A stretch of DNA of 64,000 nucleotides from Gammaproteobacteria bacterium (GTDB taxonomy: Bacteria; Pseudomonadota; Gammaproteobacteria; Arenicellales; UBA868): NCBI GenBank assembly GCA_022450155.1, contig JAKUQR010000002.1, positions 1 to 64,000 of the forward strand, in the 5' to 3' direction. The translations under genes were made by a program, and so were the position numbers. Shown here one piece after another: positions 1 through 7,353 of this stretch. Position 1 is the stretch's first letter; each line of letters starts with the position of its first letter. Under the pieces are notes generated by a model. That model was given only the letters and a program-made list of their open reading frames with translations. It ran no database searches and was not told the DNA's origin.

Positions 1-2
1 TA

Positions 3-80
3 GAAAAACGAAAGAAGAAATGGGTCAATACAGAAAAGATCGAGAAACTATTCGGTCCGTATCAAGTTTTAGGTAAATAG
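3..80 (+). CDS. Possible 3' end of a truncated gene at the left edge
   Basis: Starting at base 3, one plus-strand frame is open to a TAG at 78-80 and encodes a lysine-rich tail ending GPYQVLGK. The composition resembles a real protein C-terminus. The 5' part lies outside the window, so no family can be named. A weak plus-strand terminator-like hairpin follows at 136-163. The fragment is only about 25 codons, so chance is a serious alternative. Confidence 0.3.
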   Translation, partial: EKRKKKWVNTEKIEKLFGPYQVLGK

Positions 81-326
81 TAGTGTAAGTAACGATTTCC
101 ATATCACCTGAAACCAACTACTAACTTATGAAGAGACCCATCCGTCAAAAGATAGGTTTTTTATTTGGGTCAAGAACAAACAGTTCTAATACCTGTTTTG
201 TGAAGTTGGGTTCCACGGGATGTTGTGAAATATGGAAACTTTTGTTTCCTTTGTCCAGAGATGAACAAACCCAAATAAACGTTCAGGAAAAAACCTGACG
301 AAAATATTTGGTCGTCCAAACCTTTT
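81..326. other. AT-rich non-coding edge of the recombinase module
   Basis: This stretch, with the 80 bases before it, holds no convincing complete gene. It contains two hairpins: an imperfect one at 136-157 followed by a T-rich run on the plus strand, and one at 280-300 reading as a terminator on the minus strand. Its composition matches the two recombinase genes rather than the rest of the window. Confidence 0.5.
272..300 (-). terminator. Probable terminator after the tyrosine recombinase
   Basis: On the minus strand the arms CGTCAGG and CCTGAACG (one bulged T) flank a six-T loop, followed by TTTATTT. It lies about 27 bases past the stop of the integrase gene, the right place and orientation for intrinsic termination. 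The stem is short, so confidence is moderate. Confidence 0.4.
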
Positions 327-1670
327 TTATGGATCTTCGATGTGATGAACTTTGATTAGTTGTTCCCTAAACATTTTCGGTTGTAAGTGTCTTGCATAAT
401 GATCTCTTATCACTTGATACGACACATCACATTGTTCCGTTAGATACTCTATTGGGGTTCCTCCTTGTAACTCGGTCATAATGTAGAAGTGTCGTAGTGA
501 TTTTGAATCACGACGATCCCCGTTTATTGAATATCTCAACCCACCTTCAATGAGAAGTTCCCTAAAACCCAGATATGGATTAGTCGGGAATATCAAATCA
601 TCAGGTTTGTGGTCAGGACAAATGTTCTTACATAAACCACGATATGCAAAAAATGCACCATATTTAGAGATGATAGTTCTATCTCGTCGTTTCCCAATAA
701 TGAATATCTCTAAATGTTTCCTCTGGTCATCGTCATCATCCACCATCACGATGTCCTTGTGTTTGACCCTTTGTAGTTCGTAAGGTCTTACACCAGTGTG
801 TGCAAGAATGACGATGTAGTAGTGAAGATACATTCTTGAGAGAATATATTGTTCCCAACCACCACCAAAACTTTTCTTATTCTTGTCCTCTTTGAGTTTT
901 ATCTGTTCCCTTCGGGTCTCTTTTGCATCCCTTATTCTTTGTCGACTGACTTGTAGGATTTTTTTGTATTCACTACTTGTAAAGGTTCCACGACTTGGTG
1001 GTCTCTTCGACGAACCCATCTGTCTCATCAAAGACAAAGGTTTTTCTGGTCTCCCATTTATGAAACCTTTATCAAGACCCATCTGTAGTATCTGAAATAT
1101 GATCGTGTATTCTTTCTTCAGTCGAGTGTGTAGTAGGTCAGGTGATTTTATTCGTCGTGTTTCTCTCCATTTTTGCCATTTTAGAAGTCGTGGAGTATCT
1201 ATCTGTTCTACATAGTCGTTGATGAAGAAGGGTTGGATGTAGTTCTTGTATGAAATATTGTGGTCTTTGTAATAGTTCTTATGTCTAAGACCTGTTTCAC
1301 TACTTTTCTTACATAAATCTAACCACTCATTTGCAAGTTCATCAAACAAGTGGTCATCACGGTCTAACCGTTCAGTTGGTATTCCATCATCTAACTTGGA
1401 CAACATTTTCCCATACCACTTCTTTGCAATATTGATTGCAGTTGTGAGGTCATCTGTGTCGGTAGTTTTTTGTCTTGTCTTACCACCCAAGTAACATCTT
1501 GCATACCAGTTTCGACTTTTTGTTTTTTCCCAACCACTTTTATCTTTTACATACTGAAACAGGGTAATGACCTTGTCGTCCATTTGGATGTTGTGTCGAA
1601 CGGTTTGTCCTTTAGAGGACTTACTCCTACCATCCTTTGGGACGAGGAGTTTCCGATTAGTTTTCATCAT
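327..1670 (-). CDS. Tyrosine-type recombinase/integrase
   Basis: This 447-residue protein looks like a tyrosine recombinase, which cuts and rejoins DNA through a covalent 3'-phosphotyrosine. The C-terminal half carries the expected signature: an arginine in a HTGVRPYEL block, a second arginine in SLRHFY, and a likely catalytic tyrosine in DHYARHL near the C-terminus. The first ~200 residues are lysine-rich and would form the arm- and core-binding domains. It starts 12 bases after the serine recombinase stop, so the two are probably co-transcribed. Codon use is AT-rich and unlike the genes after 2.44 kb, which suggests horizontal acquisition. The spacing of the box II motif is unusual (SLRH rather than HxLRH), so it may be a divergent, perhaps phage- or island-type, enzyme. 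Confidence 0.8.
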   Translation of the reverse strand: MMKTNRKLLVPKDGRSKSSKGQTVRHNIQMDDKVITLFQYVKDKSGWEKTKSRNWYARCYLGGKTRQKTTDTDDLTTAINIAKKWYGKMLSKLDDGIPTERLDRDDHLFDELANEWLDLCKKSSETGLRHKNYYKDHNISYKNYIQPFFINDYVEQIDTPRLLKWQKWRETRRIKSPDLLHTRLKKEYTIIFQILQMGLDKGFINGRPEKPLSLMRQMGSSKRPPSRGTFTSSEYKKILQVSRQRIRDAKETRREQIKLKEDKNKKSFGGGWEQYILSRMYLHYYIVILAHTGVRPYELQRVKHKDIVMVDDDDDQRKHLEIFIIGKRRDRTIISKYGAFFAYRGLCKNICPDHKPDDLIFPTNPYLGFRELLIEGGLRYSINGDRRDSKSLRHFYIMTELQGGTPIEYLTEQCDVSYQVIRDHYARHLQPKMFREQLIKVHHIEDP

Positions 1671-1682
1671 ACAACTCGTTGG

Positions 1683-2288
1683 TTATGCAACTTCATCCAA
1701 AAGTTTGTAGAGTGTCCCTACTCCGATATTCAATGTCTTACAGACTTTTGTTTTAGACATTCCCCTATCAAGAAGTTCCACTACCGTTGTTTTAGTAGAA
1801 CTATTCACCATACTTGGACGACCGATAGGACGACCACTTTTGGTTCCGTTTTTCTTTGCATTTTCCATTCCTGACTTGACCCGTTCCCGAATAATGTTCC
1901 TCTCAAACTCTGCAAATACCCCACACATCTGGAACATCATCTTCCCTGTTGGTGTAGATGTATCCAGACCCTGTTGATGGATGTAGAGGTCAATGTTCTT
2001 TGACTGAACATCGTTGAGGAAAGAAACGAGGTCTTGTAATGAACGACCAAGACGGTCGATAGACCAAACTAGTATCCCATCAAACTTCTTTCTATTTACA
2101 TCCTTGAGAAGTCGGTCAAAGGATGGACGACCATTACGACCTAGAGAACCCGACAAACCTTTATCCAGGTATTCTTCTACAACTTCCCAACCATTTCGTC
2201 GTGATACTTCTCTGAGTTCTTCGAGTTGGTTCTGAACGGTTTGTTTATCGGTAGAAACCCTACCGTAAATGACTACTTTCTTGGTCAT
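1683..2288 (-). CDS. Serine recombinase (resolvase/invertase family)
   Basis: This 201-residue protein has the small serine recombinase layout. The N-terminal catalytic domain has nucleophile Ser12 in the YGRVSTDKQ motif, followed by the conserved WSIDRLGRS arginine block near residue 80 and a GVFAEFERNIIRER helix. A C-terminal helix-turn-helix follows (about 160-200, ending TLYKLLDEVA). Length matches Hin/Tn3-resolvase-type enzymes; it is neither a large serine integrase nor an IS607-type enzyme. A good Shine-Dalgarno (CAGGAG) lies about 9 bases before the ATG. It is the first gene of a two-recombinase unit and shares the AT-rich foreign composition. Confidence 0.88.
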   Translation of the reverse strand: MTKKVVIYGRVSTDKQTVQNQLEELREVSRRNGWEVVEEYLDKGLSGSLGRNGRPSFDRLLKDVNRKKFDGILVWSIDRLGRSLQDLVSFLNDVQSKNIDLYIHQQGLDTSTPTGKMMFQMCGVFAEFERNIIRERVKSGMENAKKNGTKSGRPIGRPSMVNSSTKTTVVELLDRGMSKTKVCKTLNIGVGTLYKLLDEVA

Positions 2289-2296
2289 AGTAAAAC

Positions 2297-2440
2297 ACTC
2301 CTGTATCTGTAAGTCCTTGATTTTAGGACCCTTTTTATTACACAGATAATTCTACTACAACTTCTACTAATATTCTATTGACTTAACCAATTGTTTTTCC
2401 GTGGTAATACTCCTGTCTTATTCGTCTCTAAGTCATTGAT
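2297..2440. repeat. Imperfect direct repeat flanking the recombinase promoter region
   Basis: ACTCCTGT occurs at 2297-2304 and 2409-2416. TAAGTC(C/A)TTGAT occurs at 2310-2321 and 2429-2440. The two copies lie in the same order, 112 bases apart. The second ends four bases before the stop of the VOC gene, exactly where AT-rich sequence meets normal sequence. On the minus strand ACTCCTGT reads as the ribosome-binding site ACAGGAGT, so part of the match may be functional convergence. It could be a recombinase arm or core site, or a partial duplication of the leader. Confidence 0.4.
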
Positions 2441-2443
2441 GTA

Positions 2444-2866
2444 TCAGTAATACTTAAGTTCTACTATGTTCCCATCAGGGTCATAAAGATACAAAGATTG
2501 ACCATCTCCTCGTGCCCCCCAACGTATTCCAGGTCCGTCGTGGATGCCAATCCCCAATTTCGTGCATCTTGTTTTCAGTTGTGCAAGATCTGTCGGTTTT
2601 ATCTCCAAACAGAAATGGTCCTGATTGATGGTCGTAGGCTCTCGAACGTCAGGGGCAGCAAAAAGATCAATCAGGGTGGAAGTATTCAACCGAACGGATG
2701 GAAAGGTGACTTCGCCATTCCTCCACTCCTTCACTCTCTCTGACTCAAGACCCAGTACACCCGTGTAAAACGAGAGCGACAATTCAACATCTCTGACCCG
2801 AAGGCCGATGTGATCAAGGCCCGTAACCGTCACCAGCGGCTCTGGCTGATTTCCGTTAGCTGACAT
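2444..2866 (-). CDS. VOC (glyoxalase/bleomycin resistance-like) protein
   Basis: This 140-residue single-module vicinal oxygen chelate protein begins the fold with LDHIGLRVRDVELSLSFY and closes with the typical YDPDGNIVELKYY strand. VOC proteins bind a divalent metal and act as lyases, dioxygenases or drug-binding proteins; the substrate cannot be inferred. Its ATG lies 11 bases inside the 3' end of the upstream LysR gene on the same strand, so the two are translationally coupled. The stop codon abuts the AT-rich recombinase module, which suggests insertion next to this gene's 3' end without removing its conserved tail. Confidence 0.85.
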   Translation of the reverse strand: MSANGNQPEPLVTVTGLDHIGLRVRDVELSLSFYTGVLGLESERVKEWRNGEVTFPSVRLNTSTLIDLFAAPDVREPTTINQDHFCLEIKPTDLAQLKTRCTKLGIGIHDGPGIRWGARGDGQSLYLYDPDGNIVELKYY

Positions 2867-3827
2867 TCGAATCCAAAGGTTCGTTTACTGTCGCCCTGGA
2901 CTTTCTCTGATGCTGCTTCTCGCGAACGTAACGTGACGCCTCACGGATTAACCAACCGCAGAATAACGTGACAGGACCGTTTCCACTCTCGACTGAAGTC
3001 GCCAGAGCCCAGTAAGCAAGATCCCCGGGATACGAGATATCGAATGGCTTAACCAAAGTCCCTGCCGCCAACTCACTTTCCACCACCAACTCAGCCATTA
3101 GCGAAACACCATGGCCGGCCAGAAGCGCCTCAAGGGTGAAATTGGGTGAGGTAAAGTGAGGACCTCTATTGGGGTCAATTCGATCCACGTTGTTCGCCCT
3201 GAGCCAGGTCTCCCAGTTTGGCCACTCTGGATCACCGACTGGGGCATCAAAATGAATCAATGTATGTCCTCGCAGATCAGCCGGTGTTCTAAGCGGATTT
3301 TGTCCGTTGAGCAATTCAGGACTGCACACCGGGAATACGTCTTGTCCGAACAGGCGTTTCACCCAACGACCGGAATAGTGTCCCTGGCTGAATTCGATAA
3401 CAACATCAATACCATCGCGTACGGGATCCATGCGCCGGATTGCGGGGTCGATCCGTACCTGAATCTGTGGATTTGCGGTTCTGAATTCAACGATCCTAGG
3501 CACCAGCCATCGAGCGCCAAATGCCGGAGGCGCACTGATCGTAAGAACATCCCAGTCTTCCTTGTCTCTAACTCGACCGACCGCCGACACCATAGTCTCA
3601 AACGCCTCGCGCAAGCCCGGCAGGCAGGCCTGACCTGCTTCTGTCAGCCGTAGCGACCGGTTGAGCCGGCGAAACAGCTTCACACCCAAGTCGGTTTCCA
3701 GCGCTTTAATCTGATGACTGATCGCAGCCGGCGTGACATGGAGTTCCTCCGCCGCACGGCTGAAACTCATGTGCCGTCCAGCGACTTCAAAGGCTTTTAA
3801 GGCATTTAATGGGGGCAAACGACGCAT
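2856..3827 (-). CDS. LysR-family regulator, GcvA-like
   Basis: This 323-residue LysR-type transcription factor has an N-terminal winged helix-turn-helix (about residues 5-65; LNALKAFEVAGRHMSFSRAA, then TPAAISHQIKALE), typical of the GcvA subgroup. A periplasmic-binding-protein-like effector domain (about 90-300) follows. The tail after residue 300 is basic and poorly conserved. It overlaps the VOC gene by 11 bases. It may control the VOC gene or itself; no divergent target gene sits directly upstream, only a 320-base intergenic stretch with an odd plus-strand terminator. Confidence 0.9.
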   Translation of the reverse strand: MRRLPPLNALKAFEVAGRHMSFSRAAEELHVTPAAISHQIKALETDLGVKLFRRLNRSLRLTEAGQACLPGLREAFETMVSAVGRVRDKEDWDVLTISAPPAFGARWLVPRIVEFRTANPQIQVRIDPAIRRMDPVRDGIDVVIEFSQGHYSGRWVKRLFGQDVFPVCSPELLNGQNPLRTPADLRGHTLIHFDAPVGDPEWPNWETWLRANNVDRIDPNRGPHFTSPNFTLEALLAGHGVSLMAELVVESELAAGTLVKPFDISYPGDLAYWALATSVESGNGPVTLFCGWLIREASRYVREKQHQRKSRATVNEPLDSNVS

Positions 3828-3903
3828 AGTTGTATAGTTTTCCTAAACCGAACTCAAGAAATTATCGTTTGTCGAAGTTGTTAATACCAGACAAAATTGC
3901 CAA

Positions 3904-4038
3904 CTCAGTAGGCGGTGTCCGAGTAAGTTTCGCTAAGGAATTTTAACACGGGTTGGACCCGGGCTCTGGTCGCTGCAGACAAGATTTTTATTTTCCTCCA
4001 AGTGGTTTTTATGCCCTGCACCCGCGGGGCATTTTTTT
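3904..4038 (+). ncRNA. Candidate small RNA ending in an intrinsic terminator
   Basis: The only reason for a plus-strand terminator here would be a plus-strand transcript, yet both flanking genes are on the minus strand. A promoter-like pair at 3869-3897 would start a transcript near 3904, giving about 135 nt with one internal hairpin and the terminal one. The promoter match is weak, and no known RNA family was recognised. Confidence 0.3.
4011..4038 (+). terminator. Strong plus-strand intrinsic terminator
   Basis: Nine base pairs (ATGCCCTGC at 4011-4019 with GCGGGGCAT at 4024-4032, one G-T wobble) close a four-base ACCC loop and run into seven T residues. The minus strand has A residues after the stem instead, so the element is directional and cannot end the DapA-like gene. 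Confidence 0.65.
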
Positions 4039-4148
4039 CTCTCCCAGTGAATCGATGGCGATGTGTCCGGCACGTTCCCAGTGCGATTACCACGAACATC
4101 GGCGTTGCAGTCGACTCTTGGCCTTAATTCAAACGATCGGCTTCGCGG

Positions 4149-5048
4149 TCACAATTCTGGTAATGGTTCGAGGTGGCGCGACCAGAATTCCAGGGTATCA
4201 AGATCAACAGGTCTGGCGGCCATCGCTGGCTGACGGTCATGAACCTCGGCAAGTCCCAAACGTTGCGCCGCTAAGCGCTTGCCGTAACACAGCAGATGAT
4301 CGATGGTCAGCATCAGATAGGACAGTAGTGGCAACGCATGCCGAAACTGCGCCGTGGCCGCCTGCTGATCGCCGCTGCGCCAGCTGTCATAGATCCGGAC
4401 CTGCAGGTCGCAGCATTCCACGCTAGGTATGGTCCCAGCACACCCAGCACGCAAATTGTCGATCAGTTCCACTCCATTACGACCGTTGAACACCGTGAAT
4501 TCTCCACCGAGTTCCCGCATCAGACCGCTGATATAGGGTGGTGGTCCTTCGGCCTTGAGTATCTGAATATTCGACGCGCGGTTAGCTAACGTACGTATAG
4601 CGGGGTTGTCCAGCCCAATACCGATATATTCAGGCGCATTCTGGATGCCGAGCGGCAGATCAAAGCCACTGGCTACGGCTGCAAAAAAATCGACCAGTGC
4701 ATCGATACTGGCACCGCGCACCGGTGGCGGCTGCATCACAACCCATGCAACACCGGCTTCGTGAGCGTGATCGATCGCACTTCTTTGTCCTGCAAGCGTG
4801 TTTTCCGACACAGTCACCGAGACCGGTACACGATCAGCGGCATCCTCAATAGTCCATTCGACGAGCTGACGCTTTTCGTCGGTTGACAACTTGTTGCATT
4901 CCGTGGCCAGTCCACCCACTGCAAGCCCATGGGCACCGGCTGCTATGCACGCACCAACCTGTCTGCGGTGTGCAAACCGGTCGAGACTGTTATCGGCTCT
5001 GAAGAACGCATAAAGCATTGGGTAGATACCGTGAAACCCCTTGCTCAT
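4149..5048 (-). CDS. DapA/NanA-family aldolase-dehydratase
   Basis: This 299-residue TIM-barrel protein belongs to the dihydrodipicolinate synthase / N-acetylneuraminate lyase family, which works on pyruvate or 2-keto-3-deoxy acids through a Schiff base. Lys165 in QILKAEG is the likely Schiff-base residue, and a GGLATECNKLS block matches the usual phosphate/carboxylate loop. The place normally held by the conserved YN tyrosine reads IQNAPEY, with Gln136 instead of Tyr, so the chemistry may differ from classical DapA. Its start overlaps the stop of the sugar-acid-dehydratase-like gene (ATGA). The coupled pair suggests dehydration of an acid sugar followed by cleavage or dehydration of the keto-deoxy product. 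Confidence 0.85.
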   Translation of the reverse strand: MSKGFHGIYPMLYAFFRADNSLDRFAHRRQVGACIAAGAHGLAVGGLATECNKLSTDEKRQLVEWTIEDAADRVPVSVTVSENTLAGQRSAIDHAHEAGVAWVVMQPPPVRGASIDALVDFFAAVASGFDLPLGIQNAPEYIGIGLDNPAIRTLANRASNIQILKAEGPPPYISGLMRELGGEFTVFNGRNGVELIDNLRAGCAGTIPSVECCDLQVRIYDSWRSGDQQAATAQFRHALPLLSYLMLTIDHLLCYGKRLAAQRLGLAEVHDRQPAMAARPVDLDTLEFWSRHLEPLPEL

Positions 5049-6256
5049 GTCATCTGATATCTCGTTGTCCTTGAAATAGTACTCTCGCGGACTTTGAAAT
5101 CGGGTAACAACTCCATACCCAACCCAGGACCCTCCGGTGCTGAAATGGCGCCGTCGACAATAGGTGGTAGCTCGGTAACGATCTCAGCATACCAGCCGTA
5201 GTAGAACGCCCGTACGATTTCCTGCACAAAGGCATTGGGTGTGGCTTGACAGAAATGGACCGAGGCGCTCAACACCACCGGACCGTTACAGTCGTGGGCT
5301 GCTACCGGTGTTAGGTAAGTACCAGCAAGTGCCGCACAACGTCGCGCCTCAGTGAGTCCACCGCACCAACCGATATCAAGAATCAATAACGACAGTGCCC
5401 CGGTATCGAGAAAGATTTTGAAATCATCTGCACCCCCTCGCGTTTCACCCATGGCAATACGAGATCGCACGGTGCGTTTGAGCTCCTGGATCCCGGCCGG
5501 GTTAGTCAAAAACACCGGGTCTTCAATCCATCGCATGCCGATTTCGTCCAGCGCCTGACAGATGATCAGCGACTCTGAAAGGTTCCACATGCCATGCAGT
5601 TCAGCGCTGATCTGCATCCGGTCGCCGTATTCTTTTTTGATGGCTTTAAACGGCACCAGCGCCTTATTCAGTTCGGCCGGGCTGATGAACTGACCCTGTG
5701 TAGACTCAGCAGCAAAATCAAACGGCCAGATCTTCATCGAGTCTATGCCCATGTCGAGAAGACTGCCTGCCAGTCCGACCGGATCATTGAGAAATCGGTC
5801 CAGGTCTTCGTAGTTCTGGTCTGTTCCCGACGAAGCAATACCAAAGTTTTCGGTAGTACCCAGCTTTGTTCCACGTACATACTGGTTACCCGCACACGTG
5901 TTGTAAACCGGGATTTGACTACGTATGCGCCCCCCCAGCAAAACCGATATCGGTTGACCGGTTACCTTGCCCAGTGCGTCCCATAGGGCGATATCCAATG
6001 CCGAGCGGGCTCGCAGTTCGGTACTCGCGGCCACAAACCCGACATAAGGACGGGTTCGATAATAGACAGCCTCGATATCGACCGCCGACATCCCGAGCAC
6101 AATTGGTGCGAGATTTGCATGAATGTAGGCCTCAACAGCCTCAGCAGCGTAGAAGGTTTCTCCCAGACCGACAACGCCGTCTGCCGTTTCAGCCTCCAAC
6201 CAGAGCATGTTGGGGAGTTCCAAAGAGCGGTATGTAGTCAGGGCTGTGATAGTCAT
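5045..6256 (-). CDS. Enolase-superfamily sugar-acid dehydratase-like enzyme
   Basis: This 403-residue mandelate racemase / muconate lactonizing enzyme has an N-terminal capping domain (about 1-120) and a C-terminal barrel. Metal ligands appear as AELHG, WIEDP and MGET on successive strands. A lysine in SMKIWPFD and a late AHDCNGP histidine match the galactonate/mannonate-dehydratase type of acid-base pair. Such enzymes dehydrate aldonic acids to 2-keto-3-deoxy acids. It overlaps the downstream DapA-like gene by four bases, supporting that role. The exact acid sugar cannot be read from sequence; a racemase function is less likely given the partner. Confidence 0.85.
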   Translation of the reverse strand: MTITALTTYRSLELPNMLWLEAETADGVVGLGETFYAAEAVEAYIHANLAPIVLGMSAVDIEAVYYRTRPYVGFVAASTELRARSALDIALWDALGKVTGQPISVLLGGRIRSQIPVYNTCAGNQYVRGTKLGTTENFGIASSGTDQNYEDLDRFLNDPVGLAGSLLDMGIDSMKIWPFDFAAESTQGQFISPAELNKALVPFKAIKKEYGDRMQISAELHGMWNLSESLIICQALDEIGMRWIEDPVFLTNPAGIQELKRTVRSRIAMGETRGGADDFKIFLDTGALSLLILDIGWCGGLTEARRCAALAGTYLTPVAAHDCNGPVVLSASVHFCQATPNAFVQEIVRAFYYGWYAEIVTELPPIVDGAISAPEGPGLGMELLPDFKVRESTISRTTRYQMT

Positions 6257-6377
6257 CGTACTAATTATGTCTCGATGTTTTGGTTGACATCATCCGTTAG
6301 ATATTAAGTTTTCTATCGCAAATTACACACGATCACTATCAGCACGAAAGATCCTTAGTAATTTACCGCAAGACTAG

Positions 6378-7259
6378 CTACAGAATTTTTGCGTCGTCTC
6401 TGTGTTCTGCCTGTTGATCGAAGAACGATGCAGTATCTGGCAACTGCGGAAGATCGACCGCATAGTCGATTGATCTAACTCGGCCTTTCCGATAACCTCG
6501 AACGACCAATCCCTCGTAGCGGTTGGGCATTGGATTGGGTGATAACGGTACGGCATCGTCAGCGGAATACACAGAGATAAAAAGAGTACGAGGAAATGCT
6601 GATTGATTATCTCTCGAACCATGGAGAAGCCGGGTATGCATCAGGCAGACAGCTCCGGCGGGCCCTGTACATGTTGCTGCCTTTGAAGCACATGTTGCTG
6701 CGATCACATCATCTATGGCTCCAGTGAATTTACCGTTATGCCACAGACCATGGATTGGACCGGTGTGAGATCCCGGTAGAACCTCGAGCGGTCCATTCGT
6801 TTCAGTCACTTCATCGACCATTAACAACGCAGTGACCACGCTATCATTACTGTGTGGCGTAAATGGAAAATCCTGGTGCCATTTGACAACCGTCTCGGCA
6901 CCGGGCTGCTTTGAGTTTATTTTCGTATGATGCAGCTTAACGTCGGGTCCGATCAATGCTGCAACAAAATCCGTCATCTCACTGTCTGACATAGCGTTGA
7001 AATATGCCTTTGAGACTTCGACCGGTGCGTTAACCCGACGCAAGCGAGGCGAATCAGCGCAGTGGCCGGGCTCAATATCATATCGCGGCTTGCCATTGAG
7101 AGTCTCACCCCAATTTTCAGAGTGTCCGCGGCTTTCCTCAACCCAGTTCTGAAAAGTTTGGCGAAGCTCCACAAGCGCACCGTCACTTACAGCATCTGGG
7201 ACAACCAAATAGCCGTTCTGCCAGAAAAAATCCTGTTGCTGCTGTGTCAGTGCTCCCAT
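6378..7259 (-). CDS. Phytanoyl-CoA dioxygenase (PhyH) family oxygenase
   Basis: This Fe(II)/2-oxoglutarate-dependent oxygenase-like protein is 293 residues from the ATG at 7259. It shows the opening helix LTQQQQDFFWQNGYLVV, an iron-binding HxD in KWHQDFPF, the distal histidine in RLLHGSRDN, and an arginine for 2-oxoglutarate in PRTLFISVYS. The family hydroxylates small organic acids, ectoine-like solutes or fatty-acid derivatives. A GTG at 7304 would add 15 unconserved residues; neither start has a strong ribosome-binding site. It lies between an M20 peptidase and the sugar-acid pair on the same strand, so a role in the same catabolic unit is possible but unproven. Confidence 0.83.
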   Translation of the reverse strand: MGALTQQQQDFFWQNGYLVVPDAVSDGALVELRQTFQNWVEESRGHSENWGETLNGKPRYDIEPGHCADSPRLRRVNAPVEVSKAYFNAMSDSEMTDFVAALIGPDVKLHHTKINSKQPGAETVVKWHQDFPFTPHSNDSVVTALLMVDEVTETNGPLEVLPGSHTGPIHGLWHNGKFTGAIDDVIAATCASKAATCTGPAGAVCLMHTRLLHGSRDNQSAFPRTLFISVYSADDAVPLSPNPMPNRYEGLVVRGYRKGRVRSIDYAVDLPQLPDTASFFDQQAEHRDDAKIL

Positions 7260-7353
7260 GTGCCATTTCAGCCACTTAGACGATGTCAGAAGATTAACAG
7301 ACACTTACCATTTGCGGCAAACAAGGAATCACACCTGACCTTCCCTTCAGAAC

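Larger units (their letters stand above)
3828..4148. other. Intergenic region with a possible small RNA
   Basis: No believable protein gene lies between the LysR start and the DapA-like stop, both minus-strand. It contains a strong plus-strand terminator hairpin at 4011-4038, a small hairpin CGGGT-TGG-ACCCG at 3949-3961, and a weak plus-strand promoter-like pair (TTGTCG at 3869, CAAAAT at 3892, 17 apart). Confidence 0.5.

Noticed and set aside
3905-4099. Minus-strand open frame of 64 codons in the LysR intergenic region
   Set aside because: No protein-like pattern; it runs through the terminator hairpin.
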